A stretch of 64,000 nt of DNA from Klebsiella pneumoniae (lineage in GTDB: Bacteria > Pseudomonadota > Gammaproteobacteria > Pseudomonadales > UBA5518): positions 62,001 through 126,000 of the forward strand of contig CAMAXE010000008.1 in the NCBI GenBank assembly GCA_945862145.1, read 5' to 3'. The position numbers and the translations under genes were made by a program. The notes under the pieces were generated by a model. It was not told the origin of the DNA. It made no database searches and saw only the letters and a program-made list of their open reading frames with translations. Shown piece after piece: positions 18,973 to 28,859 of the stretch (positions are counted from its first letter, which is position 1; the number at the start of each line of letters is the position of its first letter).

Positions 18973-19247
18973 GGCGCAGCGCCGCCTGGCTGGCGGGTGT
19001 GTTGGCTCTGGCCGCGCAGGCTGCCGAGCAGTCTGTGTGGCCCGAGGGCGAGGGCCGTGCGATCGCCGAGCGCGCCTGCAGCCAGTGTCACGATCCGGTG
19101 GTCATTACCGCCTCGCGCCTAAGCGCGGGTCAGTGGTCGGCGCGGGTCGATGCGATGCTGGCTAAGGGCGCCAAGGTGGGCGACGATGAGATCGACCCAC
19201 TGATCGAGTATCTGGCGACGCACTTCGGGCCTGCGTCGCCGCGCTGA
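18969..19247 (+). CDS. small c-type cytochrome, probable electron acceptor of the PQQ dehydrogenase
   Basis: GTG start overlapping the upstream stop; signal peptide; ERACSQCHDP heme motif. Confidence 0.75.
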   Translation: MRRSAAWLAGVLALAAQAAEQSVWPEGEGRAIAERACSQCHDPVVITASRLSAGQWSARVDAMLAKGAKVGDDEIDPLIEYLATHFGPASPR

Positions 19248-19296
19248 TGCAACGGCCCTGTTTTCACTCTGTCACAGCAACCAAAAGGAGTCCTGT

Positions 19297-19473
19297 ATGC
19301 CGGTAATCCACGTCGAACTCTGGAAAGGCAAGCCGCCGGAAGCCCGCAACGCCCTCGCCGAGGCCATCACGGCCGCAGCGGTGAAGCACCTCGAGATTCC
19401 TCCGGAGGTGGTCACGATCATCTTCAACGAGATCGAGAAGCCCGACTGGTATATCGCCGGCAAACCCTCCTGA
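19297..19473 (+). CDS. 4-oxalocrotonate tautomerase-like small enzyme (58 aa)
   Basis: Hand-translated: MPVIHVELWKGKPPEARNALAEAITAAAVKHLEIPPEVVTIIFNEIEKPDWYIAGKPS; catalytic Pro2; CAAAAGGAG upstream. Absent from the ORF track (<60 aa). Confidence 0.85.
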   Translation: MPVIHVELWKGKPPEARNALAEAITAAAVKHLEIPPEVVTIIFNEIEKPDWYIAGKPS

Positions 19474-19514
19474 GGGGCTGCGTGGGGTCGCGGGTGAGGC
19501 GTGATCCTGGGCGG

Positions 19515-19860
19515 GGGAATGATCGCGGGCATGGCCCGCTCCTACCTGGGGGGGATCGCGGGTGAGGCGTGATCCTGCTCGGGGGAATGATCGCGGGCAT
19601 GGCCCGCTCCTACCGGGGGAGGGTCGCGGGTGTGGCCCGCTCCTACCTGGGGAATGATCGCGGGCATGGCCCGCTCCTACCTGGGGGGGATCGCGGGCAT
19701 GGCCCGCTCCTACCTGGGGGGGATCGCGGGTGTGGCCCGCTCCTACCTGGGGAGGATCGCGGGTGTGGCCCGCTCCTACCTGGGGAGGATCGCGGGCATG
19801 GCCCGCTCCTACCTGGGGGCGGTGCGCTGGGTGATTGCGTAGGAGCGCGCCATGCGCGCG
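19515..19860. repeat. REP-like tandem array, ~31-34-bp period, eight copies of TCGCGGGYRTGGCCCGCTCCTAC
   Basis: Copies near 19522, 19590, 19623, 19657, 19689, 19723, 19755, 19788; then one opposite-orientation GTAGGAGCGCGCCATGCGCGCGA at ~19838. Confidence 0.9.
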
Positions 19861-20114
19861 ACCCAGCGGTGCCGTGGACTTTAGGGGCTGCAGGCCTTCT
19901 GAACACAGGGCTTTGTGACAGTTGCAGTGGCGGGCCGCGCCCGCGACGGCCCCTACCCCCTCGGGAATAGCCAAGTTCTGCCGAGCCTTGGTCTTGATCC
20001 GGCTTGGACTATCCAGATAAATTGCGCGCTCATTTTTGCAGGCCCGTAGCCTGCCGGGACGGCCACGCCGCTCCGATGTGCCGGTTTCCCCGACCTCTTC
20101 TACAGGACACGATT

Positions 20115-22244
20115 GTGGCAAGGCAGAAAGAACTCAAGCTCTATCGCAACATCGGCATCATCGCGCACATCGATGCCGGCAAGACCACGACCACCGAGCG
20201 GGTCCTCTACTACACCGGCCGCAAGCACCAGATCATCGAGGTGCACGACACCAAGGATGGCAAGGGCAGCACCACCACCGACTACCTCGAGCAAGAGCGC
20301 AAGCGCGGGATCACGATCCAGAGCGCGGCGGTTTCCACCGAGTGGAAGGGTTACCAGATCAACGTCATCGACACCCCCGGTCACGTCGATTTCACCATCG
20401 AAGTGAACCGCAGCCTCCGCGTACTCGACGGCGCCGTGGTGGTCTTCGACGGCGTAGCCGGCGTGGAGCCGCAGACCGAGACCAACTGGCGCCTCGCCAA
20501 CCAGTACAACGTTCCCCGTATCTGCTACATCAACAAGATGGACCGCATGGGGGCCAACTTCGGCCACTGCGTGAAGGGCATCCGCGAGCGTCTCGGCGCC
20601 AACGCGCTGCTCTGCCAGATCCCCATCGGCAGCCACGACGAGTTCGTGGGCATGGTCGATCTGGTCGCCGGCGTGGGTTATGTCTGGTCGGCTGACGACA
20701 AGGACAGCCCCTGGGAGACCGTCCCCATGGAAGGATTGCGCGAGCGCTTCACGTTCGCGTCCTCGGCCGACAACGAGTGGCTTTCTGACCTGCCGAAACT
20801 CCGTCAGAACATGCTCGAGACAGCGCTTGCCCTGGACGATGATGCGTTCATGCAGTATGTCGAGACCGGCGAATTCGACCCCGCCGTATTGAAGGAGTGC
20901 ATCCGCAAGGGCTCCGTTTCCGGGGCGCTGGTACCCGTGTTCTGCGGCTCCTCGTTCAAGAACAAGGGTGTGCAGCAGCTCCTCGACGCGGTCATCGACT
21001 ACCTGCCCTACCCGGGCCAGAACGGCGGCATCGCGCTGGTTGACGAGGACGGCAACGCCATCGGCGAGCAGGAAGTCCGCGACGACGCTCCGGCCCGCGC
21101 GCTGGCCTTCAAGGTCATCAACGACCAGTTCGGCTCACTCACCTTCATCCGCGTCTACTCGGGCGTGATCAAGAAGGGCGATGCGCTGATAAACGTCACG
21201 CGCGACAAGAAAGAGCGCGTAGGCCGTATCGTCGAGGTGCAGGCCAACCAGACCAAGGATATCGAGGAAGCACGGGCGGGTGATATCTGCGCCCTTGTGT
21301 CGATGCGCGACACCGAGACCGGCGACTCCCTCAGCGACCCTGCGCACCCGGCCTTGCTCGAGCGCATGCGCTTCCCCGACCCGGTGATCAGCGTGTCGGT
21401 CGAGCCCAAGACCCGTGGCGACCAGGACAAGATGTCTTCGGCGCTTTACAAGATGGCCAAGGCAGATCCCTCGCTGCGCCTCGAGGTCGATCACGAGACC
21501 GGTCAGACCGTACTTCGCGGCATGGGCGAGCTGCACCTCGAGGTCACCATCGACCGCATGCGTACCGAGCTTGGCGTGGAGGCCAACATGGGTAAGCCCA
21601 AGGTGAGCTTCCGCGAAGCCTTCGGCAGGTCCCTCGAACACATCTACACCCACAAGAAGCAGACCGGTGGTTCGGGTCAGTTCGCCGAGGTGAAGATCCG
21701 CTTCGAGCCGGGCGAAACAGGTTCGGGCGTGGAGTTCATCGATGAGGTCTCCGGCGGGCGTATCCCGCGCGAGTACATCCCGTCGGTCGAGCACGCGATC
21801 CGCACCGAGTGCAAGACCGGTCAGGTGGCGGGCTATGAGGTGGTCGACTTCAAGGCCTTCCTGCTCGATGGCAAATTCCACGAGGTTGACTCCTCGGCGC
21901 TCGCCTTCGAAATCGCAGGCCGTGCAGCCTTCCGCGAAGCCCACAGGCTCAGCAAGCCGAAGCTCCTCGAGCCGATGATGCGCATCGAGGTGGTGGTGGA
22001 TTCCGATTATCTGGGTGACGTGATCGGCGATATCAACCGTCGGCGTGGTCAGGTGGTGGAGCAGGGCCAGAAAGGCACCGCATCCTTTGTGCAGGGCTTT
22101 GTGCCGCTTGCCGAGATGTTTGGCTACATCAGCTTCCTGCGCTCGGCCACCAGCGGCCGCGGCACCTTCACCATGGAGTTTGATCGCTACTCCGAAGTGC
22201 CGACCAGCATGGTCGAGAAGATGATGGAGAAAGAGGGCCGCTAA
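20115..22244 (+). CDS. elongation factor G (fusA-type paralogue)
   Basis: [31 protein letters not shown] start at 20115; full-length domains through [15 protein letters not shown]. Confidence 0.92.
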   Translation: MARQKELKLYRNIGIIAHIDAGKTTTTERVLYYTGRKHQIIEVHDTKDGKGSTTTDYLEQERKRGITIQSAAVSTEWKGYQINVIDTPGHVDFTIEVNRSLRVLDGAVVVFDGVAGVEPQTETNWRLANQYNVPRICYINKMDRMGANFGHCVKGIRERLGANALLCQIPIGSHDEFVGMVDLVAGVGYVWSADDKDSPWETVPMEGLRERFTFASSADNEWLSDLPKLRQNMLETALALDDDAFMQYVETGEFDPAVLKECIRKGSVSGALVPVFCGSSFKNKGVQQLLDAVIDYLPYPGQNGGIALVDEDGNAIGEQEVRDDAPARALAFKVINDQFGSLTFIRVYSGVIKKGDALINVTRDKKERVGRIVEVQANQTKDIEEARAGDICALVSMRDTETGDSLSDPAHPALLERMRFPDPVISVSVEPKTRGDQDKMSSALYKMAKADPSLRLEVDHETGQTVLRGMGELHLEVTIDRMRTELGVEANMGKPKVSFREAFGRSLEHIYTHKKQTGGSGQFAEVKIRFEPGETGSGVEFIDEVSGGRIPREYIPSVEHAIRTECKTGQVAGYEVVDFKAFLLDGKFHEVDSSALAFEIAGRAAFREAHRLSKPKLLEPMMRIEVVVDSDYLGDVIGDINRRRGQVVEQGQKGTASFVQGFVPLAEMFGYISFLRSATSGRGTFTMEFDRYSEVPTSMVEKMMEKEGR

Positions 22245-22263
22245 GCCCTCGAGTTCCGGCGGT

Positions 22264-22296
22264 GCCGGGCGTCCCTGCAGTCAGGGGCGCCCCGGC
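22264..22296 (+). terminator. stem-loop after the EF-G gene, possible terminator
   Basis: GCCGGGCGTCCCTG-CAGT-CAGGGGCGCCCCGGC inverted repeat 20 bp after the stop; no T-run. Confidence 0.35.
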
Positions 22297-22358
22297 TCCA
22301 CGGTGCCTTGATCCCCCCGCAGCCCTGCTGGCCAGCGCGTGTTTCCCCCGTTTGATCC

Positions 22359-23555
22359 CTACAGCCGCCCCAGAATAGCGATTGCCGCCAGGCAGTTGTA
22401 GGGCACGCCACCCAGGTTGTGGCTGAGTCCCAGTACCGGATCCTTCAGTTGCCGCTTGCCGGCGCGTCCGAGCAGCTGCAGGTAGTTCTCGTAGGCCATC
22501 CTGAGGCCCGTCGCGCCGATGGGGTGACCGAAGCATTTGAGGCCACCGTCGATCTGGCAGGGCAGGCCGCCATCGGCATCGAAGAAGCCGTCCATGATGT
22601 CCTTCACCGCGCCGCCATCGGGCGAGATGCCCAGGTCCTCCATGGTCACCAGTTCGGTGATCGAGAAGCAGTCGTGCACCTCCATCATGCTGATCTCCTT
22701 GCGGGGATTGCGTACGCCGGCCTCCGCATAGGCTTTGGCGGCGGCGATGCGCGTGTTGGCGACGTAGCTCCCGTCCCAATCCGCAGTGCCGATTTCCAGC
22801 CCCGCGCTCAAGGAGAGCTGCAGCGCCTTGATCGTGACGATGTCGTGCTTGCCGAGAGAGCGGGCGATCTCCGGGGTCGTGACGATGGCGCAGGCGGCGC
22901 CGTCGCTCACGCCACAGCAGTCGTAGACCCCCAGCGGATCGGCGATCAGCGGGGCGTTCAGGATGGTGTCCAGATCGACTTCTTTCTGCAGGTGCGCCTT
23001 GGGGTTACGCGCCCCGTTCTGGTGGCTTTTCCAGGACACCCGGGCCATCGCCATCTTCAGGTCCTCGCGCGAGACGCCGTAGCGTGCGCGGTAGCCCGCG
23101 GCCAGTTGCGCGAAGCCGCCGGGCGCGGTGGATGCGGGGAGGATCAGGTCGTTCAACGTGCCGCGGGTGCCGGTCGGCAGGCCGCCGTAACCCGTGTCCT
23201 TCAGCTTTTCCGCGCCGATCGCGAGCGCGATGTCGACCACACCGGCGGCCACCGCATAGGTCGCGCCGCGCAGTGCTTCGGTGCCGGTAGCGCACATGTT
23301 CTCTACCCGCGTGAAGGGGATGCCCCCCATGCGCAGCGCCGTGGTGGCCGGAATGGCCGAGGTGCCCACGTTGACCCGGTCAACGGCAGAGCCGTACCAG
23401 CCGGCCTCGATCCGGCTCTTCTCGATGCCGGCGTCGGCCAGCGCCTCCTGGAAGGCCTCGTTCAGCAGATGCTCGGTGCCGCAATCCCAGCGCTCCCCGA
23501 ATTTCGAGCAGCCCATGCCGATGATCGCGACCTTGTCCTTGATGCCAGTTGCCAT
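22359..23555 (-). CDS. thiolase-superfamily acetyl-CoA acetyltransferase (SCP2-thiolase-like)
   Basis: ENMCATGTEALRGATYAVAAG, MEVHDCFSITELV, GGLKCFGHPIGATGLRM. Confidence 0.88.
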   Translation of the reverse strand: MATGIKDKVAIIGMGCSKFGERWDCGTEHLLNEAFQEALADAGIEKSRIEAGWYGSAVDRVNVGTSAIPATTALRMGGIPFTRVENMCATGTEALRGATYAVAAGVVDIALAIGAEKLKDTGYGGLPTGTRGTLNDLILPASTAPGGFAQLAAGYRARYGVSREDLKMAMARVSWKSHQNGARNPKAHLQKEVDLDTILNAPLIADPLGVYDCCGVSDGAACAIVTTPEIARSLGKHDIVTIKALQLSLSAGLEIGTADWDGSYVANTRIAAAKAYAEAGVRNPRKEISMMEVHDCFSITELVTMEDLGISPDGGAVKDIMDGFFDADGGLPCQIDGGLKCFGHPIGATGLRMAYENYLQLLGRAGKRQLKDPVLGLSHNLGGVPYNCLAAIAILGRL

Positions 23556-23575
23556 GACGTGTCCTCGCGGCGGGT

Positions 23576-25015
23576 TCAGCCGGCCGGCGTTGCTTTCCAG
23601 AAGTAACGGTGATGATGACGCAGGCTGTCGCGATCCTTGATCCGGAACACCATGCGCAGCTGCAGGCCCACCTCGAATGTCTCGGGCACCACCTCGACCA
23701 TTTCCATCAGCGTGCGCGCACCGTTGTCGAATTGCACCAGCCCCATGTGCAGTGGCGGGGCCGGGTAGTACGCCAGCCAGTCGGCCGTGAAAGTGGCCAC
23801 ACGGGCGGGCTCGTCGGCCAGCGGCACCGGCGCCAGTGGCGCCACTGATCCGCAGCGCACGCAGGCGGCCATGCGCGGAAACTGCACCGTGTCGCAGGCG
23901 CTGCATTTGCCGCCGATGAAAGAGATGATCTGATCGCTCGCGCGGTAGAGCTGCGTCATCGAGGTCTTGGTGTCGAGTTCGGCGCGCATGCCCCAATCGA
24001 GTTCGATCTCACCGCTGAAGGAGAGCATCCGCGTGTAGCTGGTGTCGCTGAGGCCGTGCGCCAGAGCGCGGCTTACGCTCATGCCCGACTGATGGCTCGT
24101 GATGGCCGCCGTGGCCTCGAAGAGCAGTGCGTCGCAGCCGGCGCCGAAACCCACCACCAGTATGCGCTCACCCGGCTTGGCCGCTTCCAGCGCGAGCCCG
24201 AGCATCATCAGCGGGTGCGCAGCGCCCGTGTCGCCGCAACGCGCGGCCAGGTTGTCGACCACTGCATCGGCGCGAATCCCGAGCTTTCTGGCAACCGCTG
24301 GTGCCACGCCGGAAATCGTCGATGGCAGGCAGAAATAGCTGATATCGGCCGCGTTGATGCCGCTGGTTTGCAGCAGGCGCGAGACCACTCCGGGCACGAT
24401 CTTGAGATAGGCCTCGTCACGGACCCAGCGCTCCTCCCAGGCGTAGTCGTATTTCTGTCCCTCGCTGCGGAAATGATCGACAAACTGACTGATCGCCGAG
24501 GCGCTGCCGAGGTAGCGCGCGATCACCTCGCCCGCGCCCGTACGCACGGCCACAGCGCCCGCGCCGTACTGCATTTCCTGCGCGCTTGCCGGTTTGGCGC
24601 GGCGCTTGTCGACCGCCACCACGATGGTGTCGCCGCTGGCCGAGGACTCCAGCGCGCGAATCAGCGCCGAGGTGCCGCAGCGCAGCGAGCCGCCGGCATC
24701 CAGCGAGCCGATGTCGTGGGAGAGTCCTGATGCCGCGGCGATCAGGCTGGCGTTCTGCAGATCGGCGAAGGGCGCGGTGGTGGAGGCAAAGCTCAGCGCG
24801 GTGACGGGGTTCGCGCGCGCTCTGCGCAGGCAGGCGCGCACGGCGTCCACGCTCATGGTGATGGCGTCTTCATCCCAGCTGCAGAAGGCGCGCTCGCCCT
24901 TGCCTGCGGCTTTGAGTCCGGGCATCGCCCAGGCATGCGCTGCGGCAATGGAGGAGCGCGCCATGCGCAGGCGGGGGATGTAAGCCGCGTAAGAGGTGAT
25001 GCCTCGGTCGGACAT
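23576..25015 (-). CDS. 3-hydroxy-3-methylglutaryl-CoA synthase-like protein fused to a C-terminal DUF35 zinc-ribbon/OB domain
   Basis: ITSYAAYIPRLRMARSSI N-terminus; CSACDTVQFPRMAACVRCGS zinc ribbon in the C-terminal ~130 aa. Confidence 0.8.
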   Translation of the reverse strand: MSDRGITSYAAYIPRLRMARSSIAAAHAWAMPGLKAAGKGERAFCSWDEDAITMSVDAVRACLRRARANPVTALSFASTTAPFADLQNASLIAAASGLSHDIGSLDAGGSLRCGTSALIRALESSASGDTIVVAVDKRRAKPASAQEMQYGAGAVAVRTGAGEVIARYLGSASAISQFVDHFRSEGQKYDYAWEERWVRDEAYLKIVPGVVSRLLQTSGINAADISYFCLPSTISGVAPAVARKLGIRADAVVDNLAARCGDTGAAHPLMMLGLALEAAKPGERILVVGFGAGCDALLFEATAAITSHQSGMSVSRALAHGLSDTSYTRMLSFSGEIELDWGMRAELDTKTSMTQLYRASDQIISFIGGKCSACDTVQFPRMAACVRCGSVAPLAPVPLADEPARVATFTADWLAYYPAPPLHMGLVQFDNGARTLMEMVEVVPETFEVGLQLRMVFRIKDRDSLRHHHRYFWKATPAG

Positions 25016-25334
25016 TCAGTGGCTCCGTCAGCTGGGTTGCGGTGGATCGGATTGTTTCGGGATGCCTGCTTGGCCGGCGTATCGCGACTCGCGCGGCGGC
25101 ACGGGTTGCCATGGCAAACGCTGCCGGCGCATCATCCGGCGGCTGCGCCCCAGCGAGGCGTTGCTGCCGCCACCGTCTGTGCCGACTATCGCAGGGGCTC
25201 GCATCCGTCGTGTTGCGTCTGCTCGGCGAACGGCCGCAGCTTTCGGGGTCCCGGCAAGGGCAACCGGACTGTAGCATTCTTCGTTGCTCGATTCTTATTC
25301 GTGTCTGGCGCGCCCGAAATATGCAAGGAAACCG

Positions 25335-26423
25335 ATGATGAGCCCTGTCCTTTTCACGCCGCTCAGAGCGGGCGAGCTGGCCTTGCCCAACCGCATCCTG
25401 ATGGCGCCACTGACCCGTGCGCGCGCCGGAGGCGAGCACCTACCCAACGCGCTGATGGTCCGTTACTACGCCCAGCGCGCCGGCGCCGGGCTGCTGATTA
25501 CCGAAGCCACCATGGTCGCGGCCGATGCCAGCGCCTTCGTCCAGGAGGCCGGGATTTTCGATGATCGCTGCGCCGCGGCCTGGCGCGTGGTGACCGATGC
25601 GGTGCACCGCCGGGGCGGGCGTATCGTCATGCAGCTCTGGCACCCGGGCCGTGCGGCGCACTCCGGTATCAACGCAGGCAGCCAGCCGATCTCGAGTACT
25701 GGCCGTGCCATTCGCAATGACACCATTCACCTCCCCGGTCTCGGCGCGCAGCCCTACGAGATCCCCCGCCGTCTGGCGACAGACGAGCTGCCGGGCGTCA
25801 TCAAGGCCTTTGGTGATGCCGCGCGGCGCGCCAGGGAGGCGGGTTTTGACGGGGTACAGATCCACGGTGCCCACGGGTATCTGATCGATCAGTTCCTGCG
25901 CGACAGCGTGAACGACCGCAGCGATGCCTACGGCGGGTCCATCGCCAACCGGGCGCGTTTGCTGCTCGAGGTCCTGGACGCGAGCATCGAGGCTTTCGGC
26001 GCGGGGCGCGTCGGGGTGCGGCTTTCGCCGCTGGTCGATTACAACGATGTTGCGGACTCAGACCCCGCTGCGCTCCTCAGCTGGCTCGCGCCCGAGTTCG
26101 AGCGCCGCGGGCTTGCCTTCGTGGAACTGCGTCACGGCATGCACACGACCCCGGGGGAACAAGCCCTCGCGCGGGTGTTTCGCGATCACTACCGCGGCGC
26201 ACTGGTGCTTAACGGTGGCTTCGACCAGGCGAGCGGGGCGGCGGCTATCGACAGCGGACTTGCCGATGCCATCGCCTACGGTAAGGCCTTTATCGCAAAC
26301 CCCGATCTGGTCACGCGTTTTGCCGCCGGCGCGCCGTTGAATCCCCTCGATCCGACCACTCTCTATGGCGGGGGAGCCCACGGCTACACGGACTATCCGA
26401 GCCTTGCCGGCGACGATGCCTGA
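25335..26423 (+). CDS. Old Yellow Enzyme-type NADH:flavin oxidoreductase
   Basis: LPNRILMAPLTRARA, QLWHPGRAAH, GVQIHGAHGYLIDQFLRDSVNDRSDAYGGS. Confidence 0.92.
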   Translation: MMSPVLFTPLRAGELALPNRILMAPLTRARAGGEHLPNALMVRYYAQRAGAGLLITEATMVAADASAFVQEAGIFDDRCAAAWRVVTDAVHRRGGRIVMQLWHPGRAAHSGINAGSQPISSTGRAIRNDTIHLPGLGAQPYEIPRRLATDELPGVIKAFGDAARRAREAGFDGVQIHGAHGYLIDQFLRDSVNDRSDAYGGSIANRARLLLEVLDASIEAFGAGRVGVRLSPLVDYNDVADSDPAALLSWLAPEFERRGLAFVELRHGMHTTPGEQALARVFRDHYRGALVLNGGFDQASGAAAIDSGLADAIAYGKAFIANPDLVTRFAAGAPLNPLDPTTLYGGGAHGYTDYPSLAGDDA

Positions 26424-26544
26424 GACGCCGGGCTAACGTGAGTTGCAATCGAGCCGCGAGACCAACATCCTGAGTGTTGCGGGTACAGCCCGGGCATCAC
26501 GCGTACTATCGACAGCCAGCATTTTCCAGGGAGCCGCCGCACGC

Positions 26545-27339
26545 ATGAATTTCAACGACTACACCGCCCTGCAGTTCAGCCGTGAGGGCAAGATTCTCAC
26601 CGTCACCATCAACCGGCCCGAGGTGAAGAACGCGATCAACGCCACGCTGCACGAGGAATTCTCGCGCGTGTTCACCGATATCGATCGCGACGACCAGACT
26701 GATGTCGTGATCCTGACCGGCGCCGGCAAGGCCTTCTGCGCGGGCGGGGATCTGGACTGGCTGCTGGAGATGCACGGCGACGTCGTGCGCACGGCCGCGG
26801 GTATCCGCAACGACCGCAGAGTGCAGAATTCGATGCTCGATCTCGAGAAGCCGATCATCGCCAAGCTGCGCGGACCCGCGATCGGCTTGGGCTGCTCGCT
26901 CGCGCTGTTCTGCGACTTCGTCTACGCGTCCCCGGACGTGGTGCTCGCCGATCCGCACGTGAGCGTGGGCCTGGTCGCAGGCGACGGTGGCGCCGTGCTC
27001 TGGCCCCAGTTGATCGGGTACATGCGCGCCAAGAGTTACCTGCTCACCGGCGACAAGATCACCAGCACCGATGCCGCGCAGATGGGCCTGATCACCAAGG
27101 TGGTTCCGGAGGAGGAACTCGACGCGGTGGTGCAGGCGATGGCCACGCGGCTGGTGAACGGTGCGACCCACTCGATCAAGTGGACCAAGGCCTCGATCAA
27201 TGCCGGGCTCAAGGTGATCGCCAACGCGATCATTGATCGCGCGGCGGCCTACGAGAACGTGACGCAGCTGCTGCAGGATCACCGGATCGCGCTCGAGGCC
27301 TTCCACAATCGCGAAAAGCCCAAGTTCACCGGTACCTGA
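26545..27339 (+). CDS. enoyl-CoA hydratase/isomerase
   Basis: VTINRPEVKNAIN; VVILTGAGKAFCAGGDLDW; GPAIGLGCSLALFCDFVYAS. Confidence 0.9.
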   Translation: MNFNDYTALQFSREGKILTVTINRPEVKNAINATLHEEFSRVFTDIDRDDQTDVVILTGAGKAFCAGGDLDWLLEMHGDVVRTAAGIRNDRRVQNSMLDLEKPIIAKLRGPAIGLGCSLALFCDFVYASPDVVLADPHVSVGLVAGDGGAVLWPQLIGYMRAKSYLLTGDKITSTDAAQMGLITKVVPEEELDAVVQAMATRLVNGATHSIKWTKASINAGLKVIANAIIDRAAAYENVTQLLQDHRIALEAFHNREKPKFTGT

Positions 27340-27415
27340 GTGACGCCGGGCGAGCTCGCGCAGCGCGCAGGCCCCGGGCGTCGATTCCATCAAACACGAT
27401 AGCGGGAGTGCAGAC

Positions 27416-28381
27416 GTGAAGATCAAATCGGTTGGTTACGTGGGCCTCGGTGCCCCTGATCCCGCGGTGTGGCTGCAGTACGCAACCGGGATCATCGGCA
27501 TGATGCCAGCGCGCGCTGTGCCCGGCGAGGGCTGGAGCATACCGGGCACCGTGCAGGGCGACGACGGCGCGGGGCGACCGAGCGGCGGGCGCGGAATCGC
27601 CGAGGACGGCACCGTGTATCTCAAGATGGACGAGCGCCAGTGGCGGGTTGCCGTGCATCCCAGCGAGGAAAACCGCGGGCTGCATTACCTCGGACTCGAG
27701 GTGGATGGTGTGCAGGAACTCGAGGCCGCGGTCGTGGAGCTCGGCCAACACGGTGTGGCCGTTGACATGGGCTCGGCGGACGATGCCTTTGCTCGCGGGG
27801 TCACTGGGCTCGCGCGATTCAAGGATCCGGCGGGTGTGAGCCTCGAGCTTTTTTATGGCCCTGCGGTCGACTACAAGTTTTCTTCGCCCATCCCGAACAC
27901 GCGCTTCATTGCCGGGCATCTTGGCTTCGGACACGCGATCCTGTTCGTCGATCGCATGGCCGAGGTCTTTGATTTTTACACGCGGGTGCTGGGTTTCAAG
28001 CTGACGGATTTCATCCGCTTCGGGCCCGGTCACTCGATCCGCTTTCTGCGCTGCAACGAACGCCACCACAGCATCGGGTTGGCTGATGTCGGCGTGCCGG
28101 GTGGCCTGCACCACGTGATGTTCGAGATGCAAAACGCCGATCAGGTTGGCCGCACGCTCGATCGCGTGCAGCGCGCAGCGATCCCCATCACCGCCTCGCT
28201 AGGGCGTCACGTGAACGACCACATGCTCTCGTTCTACATGCGCAGCCCCTTCGGCTTTGGCGTGGAGATCGGCTGTGAGGGCATGACGATCGACCACACC
28301 TGGACTGCCAACGAGTTCTGCGAAGGGGATATCTGGGGGCATCACGGCATTGCCGAGGATGTCCAGAAATCGAGCGAGTGA
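27416..28381 (+). CDS. type I extradiol ring-cleavage dioxygenase (BphC-like, VOC superfamily)
   Basis: Candidate 2-His-1-Glu ligands in FGHAILFVD, GLHHVMFEM, GVEIGCEG; two-module VOC architecture. Confidence 0.82.
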   Translation: MKIKSVGYVGLGAPDPAVWLQYATGIIGMMPARAVPGEGWSIPGTVQGDDGAGRPSGGRGIAEDGTVYLKMDERQWRVAVHPSEENRGLHYLGLEVDGVQELEAAVVELGQHGVAVDMGSADDAFARGVTGLARFKDPAGVSLELFYGPAVDYKFSSPIPNTRFIAGHLGFGHAILFVDRMAEVFDFYTRVLGFKLTDFIRFGPGHSIRFLRCNERHHSIGLADVGVPGGLHHVMFEMQNADQVGRTLDRVQRAAIPITASLGRHVNDHMLSFYMRSPFGFGVEIGCEGMTIDHTWTANEFCEGDIWGHHGIAEDVQKSSE

Positions 28382-28439
28382 CCGTGGATGTGCGTGCCAT
28401 GCGCCGCGTGGTCGCAGGGCGGATCCGGAGGCGATCGCC

Positions 28440-28856
28440 GTGGTGACGGGTTTCAATGCGCTGCTCGGCGTGGAACTGCTGGGTGAGCGCGATGAGGCCT
28501 ACCATCTCGAGCTGTTGGTCGGTCCGCAGCACCTGCACGATGCGGGCGGTGTCCACGGGGGTGTATTCCTCAGCCTGCTCGATATCGTGATGGCGCGCGC
28601 CGCGCGGATGGCCCTGCCGCCGGGCTCCTACATGCCGACGCTTGAGCTCAAGACCAATTTTCTCGCCTCCGTATCACAGGGTCGCATCCATGCCACGGGC
28701 CGCGTTATTTCGCGCACCACGCGCACCTGTTATCTCGAGGCTGAACTGGTGTCCGACACCGGCCGACTGCTCGCGCGCGCCAGCGCCACCATGATCGCCC
28801 CCGTACCCCGATCCCCCGAGGCCCCGACGTCGGGCGCATCTGCAGGAGTTTCCTGA
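28440..28856 (+). CDS. PaaI-like hotdog-fold thioesterase
   Basis: HDAGGVHGGVFLSLLDIVMARAA; KTNFLASVSQGRIHATGRV; likely GTG start near 28440. Confidence 0.78.
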   Translation: MVTGFNALLGVELLGERDEAYHLELLVGPQHLHDAGGVHGGVFLSLLDIVMARAARMALPPGSYMPTLELKTNFLASVSQGRIHATGRVISRTTRTCYLEAELVSDTGRLLARASATMIAPVPRSPEAPTSGASAGVS

Positions 28857-28859
28857 ATC

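Noticed and set aside
19515-19860. CRISPR-like appearance of regularly spaced repeats
   Set aside because: Repeats are nearly contiguous (period ~31-34 bp with almost no unique spacer), the core is a REP-type palindrome also present at 4.5 kb and 13 kb, and no cas genes are in the window.
19264-20121. 285-aa minus-strand ORF with VGAGHARDPPQ repeats
   Set aside because: Translation of the REP array; it covers the genuine tautomerase gene on the other strand.
22419-23606. 395-aa + strand ORF over the thiolase
   Set aside because: Shadow ORF; thiolase motifs are on the minus strand. Same reasoning applied to 6154..7392, 34865..35947, 40202..41614, 52156..53142, 53552..54619 and 55033..56022.
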